DNA of 13,624 nt from Chitinivibrionales bacterium (GCA_028718065.1 JAQUMP010000032.1:1-13624); one strand, 5' to 3'. Shown: positions 1 through 8,409, counted from the first letter of the stretch. The notes: a model not told the origin generated them from the sequence alone. Made by a program: numbers and translations.

Positions 1-460
1 CCGTGATCTTTATTATAATGAGCAATTCCTTTTCGAGCTTGGCAATGCCGCCGATAAATTTTCCCTGGATTTGGCCTATGTTGGCGGGCGGCGCTTCGAT
101 TTCTTTGGCCTCGAAGGTCACCATGTCGCCGATTTTATCCACATAGAGGGCGACCAGATCGCGGGAAGTTTCCTCGACAGGGTCGTTGTCGCCGCGCCGG
201 GCGGCCAGTTCGCCGGAGGTTTTGAGCACGATCACCCGACTGGTGTCGATTTTTTCGGGGTTTAAGCGCAGCCCCATGCGGATGCCCACATCGATCACGG
301 TAACGATCTGGCCGCGCAGGTTTAAAAGCCCGCGGATAAAATCGGGCGCACTGTCCACCGGCGTTATCTCGGTGTTGCGGTTTATCTCGCGGATCAAGCG
401 GATGTCGATGCCGAAAAGATTTTCGCCGACATAAAAAGAGGTGAATTGTTGTTGCGCCAT
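1..460 (-). CDS. cheW: CheW-type chemotaxis coupling protein (3' end beyond window)
   Basis: CheW is a cytoplasmic adaptor linking chemoreceptors to the kinase CheA. My translation from the ATG at 460 gives 153 residues with no stop, so only the C-terminal tail is missing (family usually 150-170 residues). The CheW fold is visible: an opening strand with FTSFYVGENLFGIDI (residues 6-20), the RLIREINR segment, FIRGLLNLRGQIVTVIDV (41-58), and RVIVLK followed by LVALYVDKIGD (102-112). The last visible part, FIGGIAKLEKELLIIIKI, matches the usual closing G-x-A strand. An AAGGAG lies 8 bases upstream of the ATG. The gene follows cheA by 23 bases on the same strand, so the two are almost certainly co-transcribed. 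In place of a tight turn it carries a polar stretch around residues 82-100 (GELAARRGDNDPVEETS). Family assignment is firm; which receptor array it serves cannot be seen. Confidence 0.93.
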   Translation of the reverse strand, partial: MAQQQFTSFYVGENLFGIDIRLIREINRNTEITPVDSAPDFIRGLLNLRGQIVTVIDVGIRMGLRLNPEKIDTSRVIVLKTSGELAARRGDNDPVEETSRDLVALYVDKIGDMVTFEAKEIEAPPANIGQIQGKFIGGIAKLEKELLIIIKIT

Positions 461-483
461 TTACACAGCTCCTTGACTTTTAG

Positions 484-3273
484 TCATTCGTAAATTTCCG
501 GTTCCGCCGCTTTAAATATTTGCCCGACGTCGATGACGAGCGTAAGCGCGGCGTTTATGATCGTCGAACCCGCAATGCCGGGCTCTTTAATGTTGCTTGT
601 GTCAAGCGCCAGATCGGTCTTTACCACGTCCTGAACCGCCTCGGCGATAATACCCATGGGGTGCTTGAATCCTTTGGGCACGATCACAAAGGCGGACTCC
701 TTTTCGCCGGCCGCGGCCGCGACGGGCAGAAAATCGGAAAGCTTGAGGAGGCGCATGGAATAATCCTCGTAGCGCAGGAATTCCTTGTTTCCCACGCGGC
801 TTATGCGGGAGGTCTCCACTTTCTCAACGCGAGCCACCGCGGCAAGGTCCACCCCGAAGCTGTTGTTTTCTCCGGAGCTAAAGAGCAGCAATTCACGATG
901 TTTCTTTTCGCTTTCCCGGGCGAATTTGTCTTTTTCGGCCTGGGCCTCTTTTTCGAGTTCATTGAATTTTAAGCCCGCGACCGCGGCGATTCCATTGGTG
1001 TCAAGGATCATGGCCACCGATCCGTCGCCCATGATGGTCGATCCGGCGTAACACTGGCAGGTCTTTAGATATTCCGAAAGCGGTTTGACCACGATCTCCT
1101 CGCTTTCGTAAACTTCTTCCACGACCAGGCCGAAATGGCGCTGCCCGAACTTAAGCACGATGATTTTAACGGCGTTTGCCGGGTCGGTCCTGCGGTCTTT
1201 GCTCCGGCGCCGCTCCTTTTCAGGGCCGTCCGTCGCCGCCGCGGCCTCGGGAAGTTGCCGCTCCTCGCGGCGGTCGGACCAACGCGTGCGTTGGTCCTCC
1301 TTGCGGTCTTCGGTTTCAGGATCAACAAACGTGGTTTGCATGCCGAGCGCCGTGGAAAGCCGCACGAGCGGCAGAAGCTTGCCGCGCAGCCGCATGACTT
1401 CGCAATCCTTAAGACGCTCGATTTTCCGGGTAATGTCTTTGGCGCGCACCCGCACCAGTTCCTTGATGCCCACCTGGGGAATGGCAAAGCGCCGGCCGCA
1501 TTCGGAAACGATCAGCGACGATATAATCGCAAGTGTCAAGGGCAGTTTCATGGTTATGACCGTGCCGCCGCCCACGGCGGATTCGATCTCGATGGTCCCG
1601 CCGAGCCGTTCGACATTGGTCTTGACAACATCCATGCCCACGCCGCGGCCGGACACGTCGCTGATGACCTCGGCCGTGGAAAATCCGGGACGCATGATAA
1701 TAAGGTCGATTTCGCGGTCGGACATTTTAGCGATTTCCTCGGCCGTTAAAATGCCCTGTTGCAGCGCTTTGTCCTTAACGCGCTGGCGGTCGATGCCGGC
1801 GCCGTCGTCCTCGATTTGAATGTGGACTTTTCCGCCTTCATGAAAAGCGCGCAGCACCACCTCGCCTTGGGCCGCCTTTCCCGATTTAAGACGCTCCTGG
1901 GGCATTTCTATGCCGTGATCGACGCTATTGCGGATAAGATGCGTGAGAGGGTCCGACAATTGTTCCACGATGGATTTATCGAGTTCCACGTCCTGCCCGA
2001 TAAGGGTAAGGTTTACCTCTTTGCCCAGCTTTTTGCTCAGGTCGCGCACCAGGCGCGGGAATTTGGCAAAGACCACCGAAATCGGCTGCAGGCGCGTTTG
2101 CATGATGCTTTCCTGCAAAAGACTGGTGACCATGTCGATGTTCTGCAAGATGCCGTTAAATCCCGGAATGTCGATCAGCCGCAGGGAGAGGCTTTGCATC
2201 AGGGAATCCTTGAGGCGCCGGTTCTTTTCGTCCGACCAATCGGCGTCATTAAAAAAGGAATCTTTGTCGATTGCATCCGCCAATTTGCGATTGACGCTTT
2301 GCATGAGCTGGTTGCGGGAAAGCACGAGTTCGCCGGCCAGGTTCATGAGATTGTTCAACAAACCTACCTTTACGCGGAGGGCGTCCTCAATTTTGGATTC
2401 ACCCGAAGGAACGGGATGGTTTTTGCCGTCCTTGACAATATCATTCTGGGCGCCGTCCTTTTTTGGGGCGCCCGTTTTAGGCGCCGTGGCGCCTTCGGCC
2501 TTCTTGAGTTTTTCCTTGACGGCCGAAACATCGATCGTGTAAATCTGCTCGTTGGAAACATTCGTGCCGAAGCCGACCAGGTCGGGCTCAAGCACCGTGG
2601 AAAAAACGACCGAATAAATAATTTCTTTATCGGCGCTCACGGGGGCGTCCTGAGCGGGGACAATGTCCAAAACCGAGCCAAGTTTTTCCCAGCTTTCCAG
2701 GAGTGCTTTAAGCGCCAAATTTTTATCCGCGAGATCGGTTTTGGAATTAATCGTGATTTCGTACAACATTTTGCCGTTGCGGATTGCGTCGACAACCACC
2801 GCCTCGGTCACGGCCGCATGCTTTTGGCCCAGGATATCGTCGGTGGCCGCGGTAATGGTACCGGCCTGCGGCGCCGATAACGGCGCGGCGTCGCTGAGAA
2901 AAGGATTAAGTCCGCTTATTTCGTCTTCTATCGGCAAATCTTCGGCATGGCCCACGTCGTCGAGCATGACGCGCAGTTTGTCAACGCCTTTCAGCAGCGC
3001 GTCGGTTACCGGCGGGGAGATGGCGAGCAGCTTGTCGCGCACGCGCGACATGACGTTTTCCATGGCATGCGCGAGCCGGGTAATATGCTCGATGCCGAAA
3101 AACCCGAAACCGCCTTTAATGCTGTGGACGGCGCGGAAAATCCGGTTGATGAGCGCGTCGGAAATCGCATCGCCCTTCTGCTCAAGCTCAAGCAAATCGG
3201 GCTCGATTTCCGCAAGATGCTCGCGCGATTCAACCACCAGATCATTGAGCATTTCCTTGTCTTGTAAACCCAT
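484..3273 (-). CDS. cheA: Chemotaxis histidine kinase CheA with two C-terminal CheW-like domains
   Basis: 929-residue cytoplasmic kinase that autophosphorylates and passes phosphate to response regulators. Domains in order: Hpt/P1 (about 1-105) with phospho-acceptor His50 in HSIKGGFGFFG; P2-like regulator-binding domain (about 168-252); charged linker; P3 dimerisation (from about 293, KVGLLNNLMNLAGELVLSRN), about 30 residues longer than usual; P4 ATPase (about 385-585) with N box Asn449 (RNSVDHG), G1 box DDGAGID (489-495) and G2 box GRGVGMD (542-548). The P5 CheW-like domain follows, split by a charged, probably disordered insert at about 650-701. Then come a short charged helix (about 768-790) and a second CheW-like domain (791-929). 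All catalytic boxes are intact. I start at ATG 3273 because GGAGG sits 7 bases upstream and Hpt begins right after it; the longer frame to 3408 adds 45 residues unlike any CheA and covers the promoter. It overlaps nothing and leads directly into cheW. Confidence 0.96.
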   Translation of the reverse strand: MGLQDKEMLNDLVVESREHLAEIEPDLLELEQKGDAISDALINRIFRAVHSIKGGFGFFGIEHITRLAHAMENVMSRVRDKLLAISPPVTDALLKGVDKLRVMLDDVGHAEDLPIEDEISGLNPFLSDAAPLSAPQAGTITAATDDILGQKHAAVTEAVVVDAIRNGKMLYEITINSKTDLADKNLALKALLESWEKLGSVLDIVPAQDAPVSADKEIIYSVVFSTVLEPDLVGFGTNVSNEQIYTIDVSAVKEKLKKAEGATAPKTGAPKKDGAQNDIVKDGKNHPVPSGESKIEDALRVKVGLLNNLMNLAGELVLSRNQLMQSVNRKLADAIDKDSFFNDADWSDEKNRRLKDSLMQSLSLRLIDIPGFNGILQNIDMVTSLLQESIMQTRLQPISVVFAKFPRLVRDLSKKLGKEVNLTLIGQDVELDKSIVEQLSDPLTHLIRNSVDHGIEMPQERLKSGKAAQGEVVLRAFHEGGKVHIQIEDDGAGIDRQRVKDKALQQGILTAEEIAKMSDREIDLIIMRPGFSTAEVISDVSGRGVGMDVVKTNVERLGGTIEIESAVGGGTVITMKLPLTLAIISSLIVSECGRRFAIPQVGIKELVRVRAKDITRKIERLKDCEVMRLRGKLLPLVRLSTALGMQTTFVDPETEDRKEDQRTRWSDRREERQLPEAAAATDGPEKERRRSKDRRTDPANAVKIIVLKFGQRHFGLVVEEVYESEEIVVKPLSEYLKTCQCYAGSTIMGDGSVAMILDTNGIAAVAGLKFNELEKEAQAEKDKFARESEKKHRELLLFSSGENNSFGVDLAAVARVEKVETSRISRVGNKEFLRYEDYSMRLLKLSDFLPVAAAAGEKESAFVIVPKGFKHPMGIIAEAVQDVVKTDLALDTSNIKEPGIAGSTIINAALTLVIDVGQIFKAAEPEIYE

Positions 3274-3280
3274 GGCGCAT

Positions 3281-3285
3281 CCTCC
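3281..3285 (-). promoter_or_regulatory. Shine-Dalgarno deciding the cheA start
   Basis: GGAGG on the minus strand, 7 bases before the ATG at 3273. No comparable site precedes the earlier in-frame ATG at 3408, which supports the shorter 929-residue CheA. Confidence 0.8.
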
Positions 3286-3322
3286 GGGCGGAGTTCGTTT
3301 AAAAAATTGCGAAGGCGTATAT

Positions 3323-3351
3323 ATTTTACCCTTCAACTTTATTTTATTCAA
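3323..3351 (-). promoter_or_regulatory. Candidate sigma70-type promoter for cheA-cheW
   Basis: On the minus strand a -35 TTGAAT (3346-3351) and a -10 TAAAAT (3323-3328) are separated by exactly 17 bases. Transcription would start near 3316, giving a leader of roughly 43 bases before the cheA ATG. The matches are 4/6 and 5/6 to consensus in an AT-rich patch. It lies inside the longer cheA reading frame, another argument against that longer start. Seen directly; use by the organism's sigma factor is inferred. Confidence 0.5.
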
Positions 3352-3390
3352 TGGTAATTTTAGGAATGTCGCACGGCGCGAAAAAAAAAG

Positions 3391-3432
3391 TTGCAATGCG
3401 CGCGACAAACATGATACAGTAAACGATAGAAT
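3391..3432 (+). promoter_or_regulatory. Weak candidate promoter for the DUF4154-receptor pair
   Basis: In the divergent intergenic region, TTGCAA (3391-3396) is followed 18 bases later by TACAGT (3415-3420), and a better -10-like TAGAAT lies at 3427-3432 but without a good -35. A promoter must lie in 3352-3509 if the plus-strand pair is transcribed alone; which of these hexamers is used cannot be decided. Three homopolymer tracts (A at 3381-3389, T at 3434-3441, A at 3473-3481) flank the site. Confidence 0.25.
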
Positions 3433-3509
3433 GTTTTTTTTAAATTACGCGGATTTCTTTTCGGACTTCATCAAAAAAAAACGAACCTACTCAAACGCAT
3501 AGGACGCTT

Positions 3510-4013
3510 ATGAAAAGGACCCTTCTTTGCAGCTTGATTGTTTTTTGCCTTGGCTGCGGTGTATCGTTCGGTCAAGACGCAAAATTCAGCGCGCTCTACA
3601 TTATTAATTTCGCAAAATATGTGGGGTGGCCCTCGGCCGGCAGCGGCGACTTTGTCATAACGGTGCTTGGCGACGATCCGGCCTTCACCCAATTGCAAAG
3701 CATGAGCGCCGAATCCAAAATCGGCGACCAGGCGATCGTGGTGAACAAATCCATGAATCTTGATAAAATAGAGAAATGCAACATTTTGTTTATTTCCCAA
3801 GACAAAAGCAACGTCTTGGCCTCCGCCCAGGCAAAGTTCGCCTCTTCCAATGTCCTTATTGTAACCAACAAGGACGGACTTGGACAGCAAGGGGCCGGCA
3901 TAAACTTGGTGACAATCGGCGGAAAGTTGACTTTCGAAATTAATGTGGAAAGCCTTAAAAAATGCGGTCTCACCGCAAAACCGGCATTATTCAAACTGGG
4001 AAAAACCATTTAA
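3510..4013 (+). CDS. Secreted periplasmic YfiR/DUF4154-family protein
   Basis: 167-residue protein with an N-terminal signal peptide (hydrophobic core residues 4-18, likely cut near SFG-Q at 21-22). The rest matches the YfiR/DUF4154 pattern: an opening helix ending in NFAKYVGWP (33-41), central strands FVITVLGDD and NILFISQDK, then the AGINLVTIGGKLTFEIN block (129-145) and a closing AxKPALFKLGK segment (156-165). In Pseudomonas, YfiR is a periplasmic repressor of the diguanylate cyclase YfiN; other members lie beside TonB-dependent receptors or sensor kinases, with roles less clear. Two cysteines (90 and 152) remain in the mature part and could pair. AGGA lies 5 bases before the ATG. The receptor gene starts 36 bases after the stop, so they form one unit. 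No YfiN-like partner is in the window, so the signalling target is unknown. Confidence 0.82.
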   Translation: MKRTLLCSLIVFCLGCGVSFGQDAKFSALYIINFAKYVGWPSAGSGDFVITVLGDDPAFTQLQSMSAESKIGDQAIVVNKSMNLDKIEKCNILFISQDKSNVLASAQAKFASSNVLIVTNKDGLGQQGAGINLVTIGGKLTFEINVESLKKCGLTAKPALFKLGKTI

Positions 4014-4049
4014 TCCTGAACAACGACCAACCCGAAACCTGAGGTTACA

Positions 4050-6176
4050 ATGCGGCTATTTTTTAAAACACTCTTATGCTTATCCATCATGACCGTTGCG
4101 ACGGTTGTTTCGGCTTACGCGGCGGCCGACTCAACGAAAAAAATCGATATCAACACCCTCACCCGCGATGACGTCGCCAAAATGAGCAACAAGGACCTGG
4201 TAAACTTGCCGTTTGAAGACCTCATGGCGCTCGCCGACAAATTGGGAGTTTCGGTCGACGATCTTTTAAATATGAAGGTGTCCGTCTCTTCCAAAAAGGC
4301 GCTGAGCACGCGCGAGGCGCCCGGTATTATCACCGTGGTGACCGAGGAAGAAATCGTTAATTCCGGGGCCCGCGATCTGGTGGACGTACTGCGCATGGTG
4401 CCGGGTTTTGAGTTCGGTTACGACACGCAGGGCGCCACGGGCATCGGAGTCCGCGGCATCTGGGCCGAAGAAGGAAAAGTTTTGCTGCTCGTTGACGGTC
4501 AGGAAATGAATGAGTTGGAATATTCCTGCATGCCCATCGGCAACCGCTTTGATGTAAGCCAGATTAAAAGAATCGAAATCCTGCGCGGGCCGGGATCGTG
4601 CATTTATGGCGGGTTCGCCGAAGCCAGCGTCATTAATATTATCACTAAAAAATCCGACGATATCAACGGAGCGGGCGCGAACATTACCTATGGCCAGATG
4701 CAAAGCGCCTTTGGGCTGGCCAATGGAACGGTGGAAGTTGGAAAGTTTTTTAAGGGCGGCGATTTTTCAGTTAAAGCGTTCGGCAGCACCGCCAACCGCG
4801 GCGACCGGGATTATACCGATCCCAATACCGGCTATGTTTACACAATGGATAATGCCGGTTTAACCGATGCCCTTAAAAATACGGACCTCATGCGGTTAAA
4901 TGCCGTTAATGTAAATGCCGGCGGAAGTTTGAACAATCTGAGCGGGCGTTTTATCTACGATTTTTATCAAACCGATATGGCGGACCTGTCCGCAGACGGA
5001 ACCGCCGGCCTCATTTACCCGGTAAAATTTAAAACCTACCTTGGCGAAGCGCGCTATGATTTACCAGTAAGCGACAAGCTTACCATTACGCCGAAAATAA
5101 ACTATAAAGGAGTAAGCGCCTGGCAGACCGATGCCCCAAGCATGATCTATGATGAGTTTGCCTCCCGCTACACCGGCAACGTTCTGGCCAATTACGATTA
5201 CAGCGATAATCTAAATGTTCTCGGCGGTTTTGAGGGCTACCTCGACGATGCCGCCCAGAAAACTTCAAGCTATGATACTTTCCCCAATGGCAAGAAAACA
5301 ATCGCCTATAACAATATCTCCGCGTTTGGACAAGGGGTATTTAAGACAACATATATAAATTTTATTGTCGGCGGTCGCGTAGACAAAAACAACCAATTCG
5401 GCTGGGCGTTTTCTCCGCGGTTGGGAGTTACCGGATTATTAGACAAATTCCACTATAAGGCGATTTTCAGTCAGGCCTTTCGCGCGCCGGGAATCGAAAA
5501 CATCCGGGTTGCAAAATTAGGATTCGGCGTGGATATTAAGCCGGAAAGAACAACGGATTTTGAAGGCGAGATGGGTTATCAGCTTAGCAATAACATGTTT
5601 ATTACCGCCAATGTGTTCGATATTTCCATAAAAGATCCTATTGTTTATTTCATCGATACCGGCGCCTCCGGCGGTGAGGGTTATAAAAACTTCTCCCATA
5701 CCGGAAGCAGCGGTTTTGAGGTGGAATATAAAACAAAATTCAACTGGGGATATTCTTCGCTTAACTATTCCTTTTCGGACCCCGGATTGCTTAACAGAAA
5801 CGATGTTTCGCTCTATGAAGTCCCCGGACGCAGCGATGTCATGCTCGCGTTCCCTCAACACAAAGTCAGTTTAAACTTTAACTATTATCTGGGAAAACTA
5901 TCCATCAATCCGTCAGGGACTTTTTTGTCCAAACGCTTTACCTATGGTACGGACGCCGACGGCAACGCGGCCTTCTTGCAAGAACCGTCGCTTTTCCTCG
6001 TAAACCTTTACCTTAGGTACAATGATCTTTTTGTCAAGGGGTTGGCCCTTGGCGCCGGCGTCTACGACATCTTAAACCAGCAATACAACTTTATTCAGCC
6101 CTACCAGGGCGTCGGTTCATGGCCCGGACCATCGCGCGAACTCGTGGTCCGGCTTACCTATGCCTTAAAAATGTAG
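4050..6176 (+). CDS. TonB-dependent outer-membrane receptor
   Basis: 708-residue outer-membrane protein predicted to import or sense a ligand using TonB energy. Signal peptide 1-24 (cleavage after SAYA). Residues 31-78 form a short, charged helical segment before the plug, ending DLLNMKVSVSSKK. The plug (about 88-201) has the usual landmarks: APGIITVVTEEEI, LVDVLRMVPGF, a GVRG turn, VLLLVDG, and IEILRGPGSCIYGG leading to INIITKK. The remainder is a 22-strand-type barrel rich in alternating aromatic and polar residues, including FHYKAIFSQAFRAPGIENI. The final strand, LVVRLTYALKM, ends in Met rather than the common aromatic residue. GAGG lies 5 bases before the ATG. It follows the DUF4154 gene closely and ends only 9 bases from the convergent fibro-slime gene. 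The ligand cannot be told from sequence. Confidence 0.93.
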   Translation: MRLFFKTLLCLSIMTVATVVSAYAAADSTKKIDINTLTRDDVAKMSNKDLVNLPFEDLMALADKLGVSVDDLLNMKVSVSSKKALSTREAPGIITVVTEEEIVNSGARDLVDVLRMVPGFEFGYDTQGATGIGVRGIWAEEGKVLLLVDGQEMNELEYSCMPIGNRFDVSQIKRIEILRGPGSCIYGGFAEASVINIITKKSDDINGAGANITYGQMQSAFGLANGTVEVGKFFKGGDFSVKAFGSTANRGDRDYTDPNTGYVYTMDNAGLTDALKNTDLMRLNAVNVNAGGSLNNLSGRFIYDFYQTDMADLSADGTAGLIYPVKFKTYLGEARYDLPVSDKLTITPKINYKGVSAWQTDAPSMIYDEFASRYTGNVLANYDYSDNLNVLGGFEGYLDDAAQKTSSYDTFPNGKKTIAYNNISAFGQGVFKTTYINFIVGGRVDKNNQFGWAFSPRLGVTGLLDKFHYKAIFSQAFRAPGIENIRVAKLGFGVDIKPERTTDFEGEMGYQLSNNMFITANVFDISIKDPIVYFIDTGASGGEGYKNFSHTGSSGFEVEYKTKFNWGYSSLNYSFSDPGLLNRNDVSLYEVPGRSDVMLAFPQHKVSLNFNYYLGKLSINPSGTFLSKRFTYGTDADGNAAFLQEPSLFLVNLYLRYNDLFVKGLALGAGVYDILNQQYNFIQPYQGVGSWPGPSRELVVRLTYALKM

Positions 6177-6185
6177 GGCTTCCTC

Positions 6186-8333
6186 CTAATACGCTTTCCC
6201 GATGAATTTTCCTTTTATGGTCGTCCCTTTGGTTTTATAGGCAAACACTAAAATCCCGCTCGTTTTAATGCCGGAAACGGCATAGTGCGTTCCGGCACGG
6301 ACCGCCATGCGCGCCACTGTCTTTCCGTCAAGCTTGAAAAAGGTGACGAGCCCGTCCTGGTTTACAAAGAACCTGCCGTTGTTCATAAAGCGTATCCCCG
6401 GCGCAAACGCTACGGCCGCCGTCTTAAAGGATATCTTCGTGGGAATCGAATCCGCCAGGGAGGGATCGGCGACCGTGAGCGTAATTTTATTGGCGGGTAC
6501 TTCGATGCGCCCGTTTTCCGGCGTCGGCGTTCCCGTGGTTGAACCCCAGAGTATGTAACCGCGATAGGTGCCGCTGCGTCCCGAAGTTTCCGTGAGCGTA
6601 ACGGTCTCCTTTTCGCCGCCCGGGCCGCTCAAAACAACGCTCGTCTGGTCGATGCCGGGCGATTTAGAGTTGCCGTAAACCTGGACCCAGAGCGTATCGC
6701 CGGTCTTGACAAATGCCTGCGTATTGCTCGTGGTGTCGCTGAAGCCGGCATGGTTGGAAAACCAGGCCGAGGCCGCGATGCCCGGCTGGTCGAAGGTGGT
6801 AAGACGGAAATTCGTCAGGATCGAAAGGTTGGAGGACACCGTATGGCGTTCGGCATGGAAAAAATCGAAGCGGTAGTCCTGGCCGTCCTGCAGGAACCCG
6901 CTGCGGATACTGTCGAGCCAGATGCTGTCGCAGGCCTTGTTATGCAGGCCGCCCAGGTCGATGACCAAGCTGTCTTTTACAAAGACCCAGACGTCGTCAT
7001 CGCCGCAGAATTTAAAGAACTGCCCCGCGCCCTTGTTGTAGGTGACCATCGAGTGGATCTCGGTTGTAAAGCTATAGTTATGACCGAGCGCGTCGAACTT
7101 GGGATCGTTCATGCCGAAACCCTGGAACGGCATGGGACCGTTGGGATAAAAAGGCTGCCAGGCGCTGTCCTTGTCCAAGGGGAAATAGGCGTTGTTGTCG
7201 ATGCCCCAGACGCCGGGGGTGACTTCGCCGAGTTTAATGGTATACCAGAAGGGCCGGTTAACCACCGTGTCCGTATCGTTGTACCAGCAGTGAAAGGTCT
7301 GGTCGTTGGTTATTTCCGCGCCGCTGCGGCCGAGCGCCGTGAGCCGCGGCCCGCGATTGTCGCCGGGGAAAATAGAATAGAGATCGGTGGTATCGATATA
7401 GGGCAATACCATGCCTTTGAGAGGTTCGAGATATTTTTCGTTCTCAAAGTCGGCAACGCCATTGGGCATGCCATAGCGCTGCACGTCGCGGACCTTGGCC
7501 TTTAAAAACAGGGTCTTGACACGCGGCTGCAATTGAATGCTCGTGGTGATCCAGACGTGCGATTCGTAAATCATCCGTTCCGCATGGAAAAAATCGAGCT
7601 GGTAACTTTTTTTGTCCTGGAGAAAACCGGCTGGAAGCAAGTCGAGATTTACCGAATCGGTCAGGGCGCCGTGCTTGCCGCCCAGGTCGATCACGAGGCT
7701 ATCGTTGATAAAAGCCCAGCAGTCATCGTCACCAGTAAATTTGAATATTTGGTTCTTTCCTTTGAAATAGGTAAACGTCGCATGAAATTCGGTGGTAAAC
7801 GAAAAATTACGCAAAGGTCCCGTAGGAGGATTAAGGCTTGTCTCGTCGTCATGCAACCCTTCGGTCCCGAAGGTGGGCAGGGGCGGATTGCTGAGCGAAA
7901 CCGGACTCCAGATTCCGTGCGTGTCGAGAGGGAAAAAGTTGTCGTCCCGAAAGGTCAACATGCCGTTGGCATCTTCAACGAACGGCAGTCGTACTGAAAA
8001 AGGCCGGTTGACGGAAGGGGCTTTGTCGTTGTACCAATCCGAAAAGGAGGCGTCGGAGGCGATGCATTGCGCCGAGGGACTTCTGCGCGGCCCGCGATTA
8101 TCACCGGGGAAATCGGACTTTTGATCGGTGGTATCGATTTTGGACAGGACATATCCCTTGCCCGGGCAACCCGCCGGCGGGTTCTGAAAATCCGGATGGC
8201 TGCCGTCGGCGTGAAAGTCGCGGATCTTGGCGTCGATCCAGACCGTGTCGCCCGCGGCGCCAAACGATTGCTGATATAAAAACAGGGAAAAAATAAAAGA
8301 CGCCATCAAGCAATATTTAACGCGTAACTTCAT
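6186..8333 (-). CDS. Secreted double fibro-slime (PA14-like) domain protein with C-terminal sorting-type tail
   Basis: 715 residues. Signal peptide 1-25 (hydrophobic core from residue 8, cleavage near SFGA). Two homologous units of about 240 residues follow (30-268 and 274-512). Each has IDTTD, FPGDNRGPR, WYND, VNRPF, FPLD, then the fibro-slime core: NYSFTTE-like strand, GDDDxW (201-206 and 444-449), DSLVIDLGG, and DFFHAER. The GDDD triplet resembles the calcium/sugar-binding aspartates of PA14-type lectins, so carbohydrate binding is plausible but not shown. Residues about 525-640 look like an Ig-like fold, and 645-715 a beta-rich tail (FKLDGKTVARM ... SGILVFAY ... GKFIGKAY) resembling type IX sorting tails. 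The fibro-slime family is named for Fibrobacter and Dictyostelium proteins. GAGGAGG lies upstream of the ATG, and a strong promoter lies further upstream. It could be an adhesin or matrix protein; no catalytic domain is visible. Confidence 0.9.
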   Translation of the reverse strand: MKLRVKYCLMASFIFSLFLYQQSFGAAGDTVWIDAKIRDFHADGSHPDFQNPPAGCPGKGYVLSKIDTTDQKSDFPGDNRGPRRSPSAQCIASDASFSDWYNDKAPSVNRPFSVRLPFVEDANGMLTFRDDNFFPLDTHGIWSPVSLSNPPLPTFGTEGLHDDETSLNPPTGPLRNFSFTTEFHATFTYFKGKNQIFKFTGDDDCWAFINDSLVIDLGGKHGALTDSVNLDLLPAGFLQDKKSYQLDFFHAERMIYESHVWITTSIQLQPRVKTLFLKAKVRDVQRYGMPNGVADFENEKYLEPLKGMVLPYIDTTDLYSIFPGDNRGPRLTALGRSGAEITNDQTFHCWYNDTDTVVNRPFWYTIKLGEVTPGVWGIDNNAYFPLDKDSAWQPFYPNGPMPFQGFGMNDPKFDALGHNYSFTTEIHSMVTYNKGAGQFFKFCGDDDVWVFVKDSLVIDLGGLHNKACDSIWLDSIRSGFLQDGQDYRFDFFHAERHTVSSNLSILTNFRLTTFDQPGIAASAWFSNHAGFSDTTSNTQAFVKTGDTLWVQVYGNSKSPGIDQTSVVLSGPGGEKETVTLTETSGRSGTYRGYILWGSTTGTPTPENGRIEVPANKITLTVADPSLADSIPTKISFKTAAVAFAPGIRFMNNGRFFVNQDGLVTFFKLDGKTVARMAVRAGTHYAVSGIKTSGILVFAYKTKGTTIKGKFIGKAY

Positions 8334-8409
8334 ACACTCCTCCTCTACCGTGAAGGTTGGTCGCCTCTTTGTTTGCCTATACCGATTGATCGCATAAGTA
8401 AATATTAAC

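Noticed and set aside
1759..2880. Long plus-strand open frame of 373 codons inside cheA
   Set aside because: It lies wholly opposite the ATPase, P3 and P2 parts of CheA, has no recognisable domain, and such frames are expected opposite GC-rich coding sequence.
3274..3408. Longer CheA start adding 45 residues
   Set aside because: No Shine-Dalgarno there, unlike-CheA sequence, and it covers the -35/-10 pair; GGAGG precedes ATG 3273.
3540..3560. Lipobox in the DUF4154 signal peptide (CLGC)
   Set aside because: The -3 position is Cys, not Leu/Val/Ile, so a lipoprotein site is unlikely; an ordinary signal peptidase I site fits.
6750..7997. Plus-strand open frames opposite the fibro-slime gene
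   Set aside because: They mirror the two repeated units, lack ribosome-binding sites and show no family motifs.
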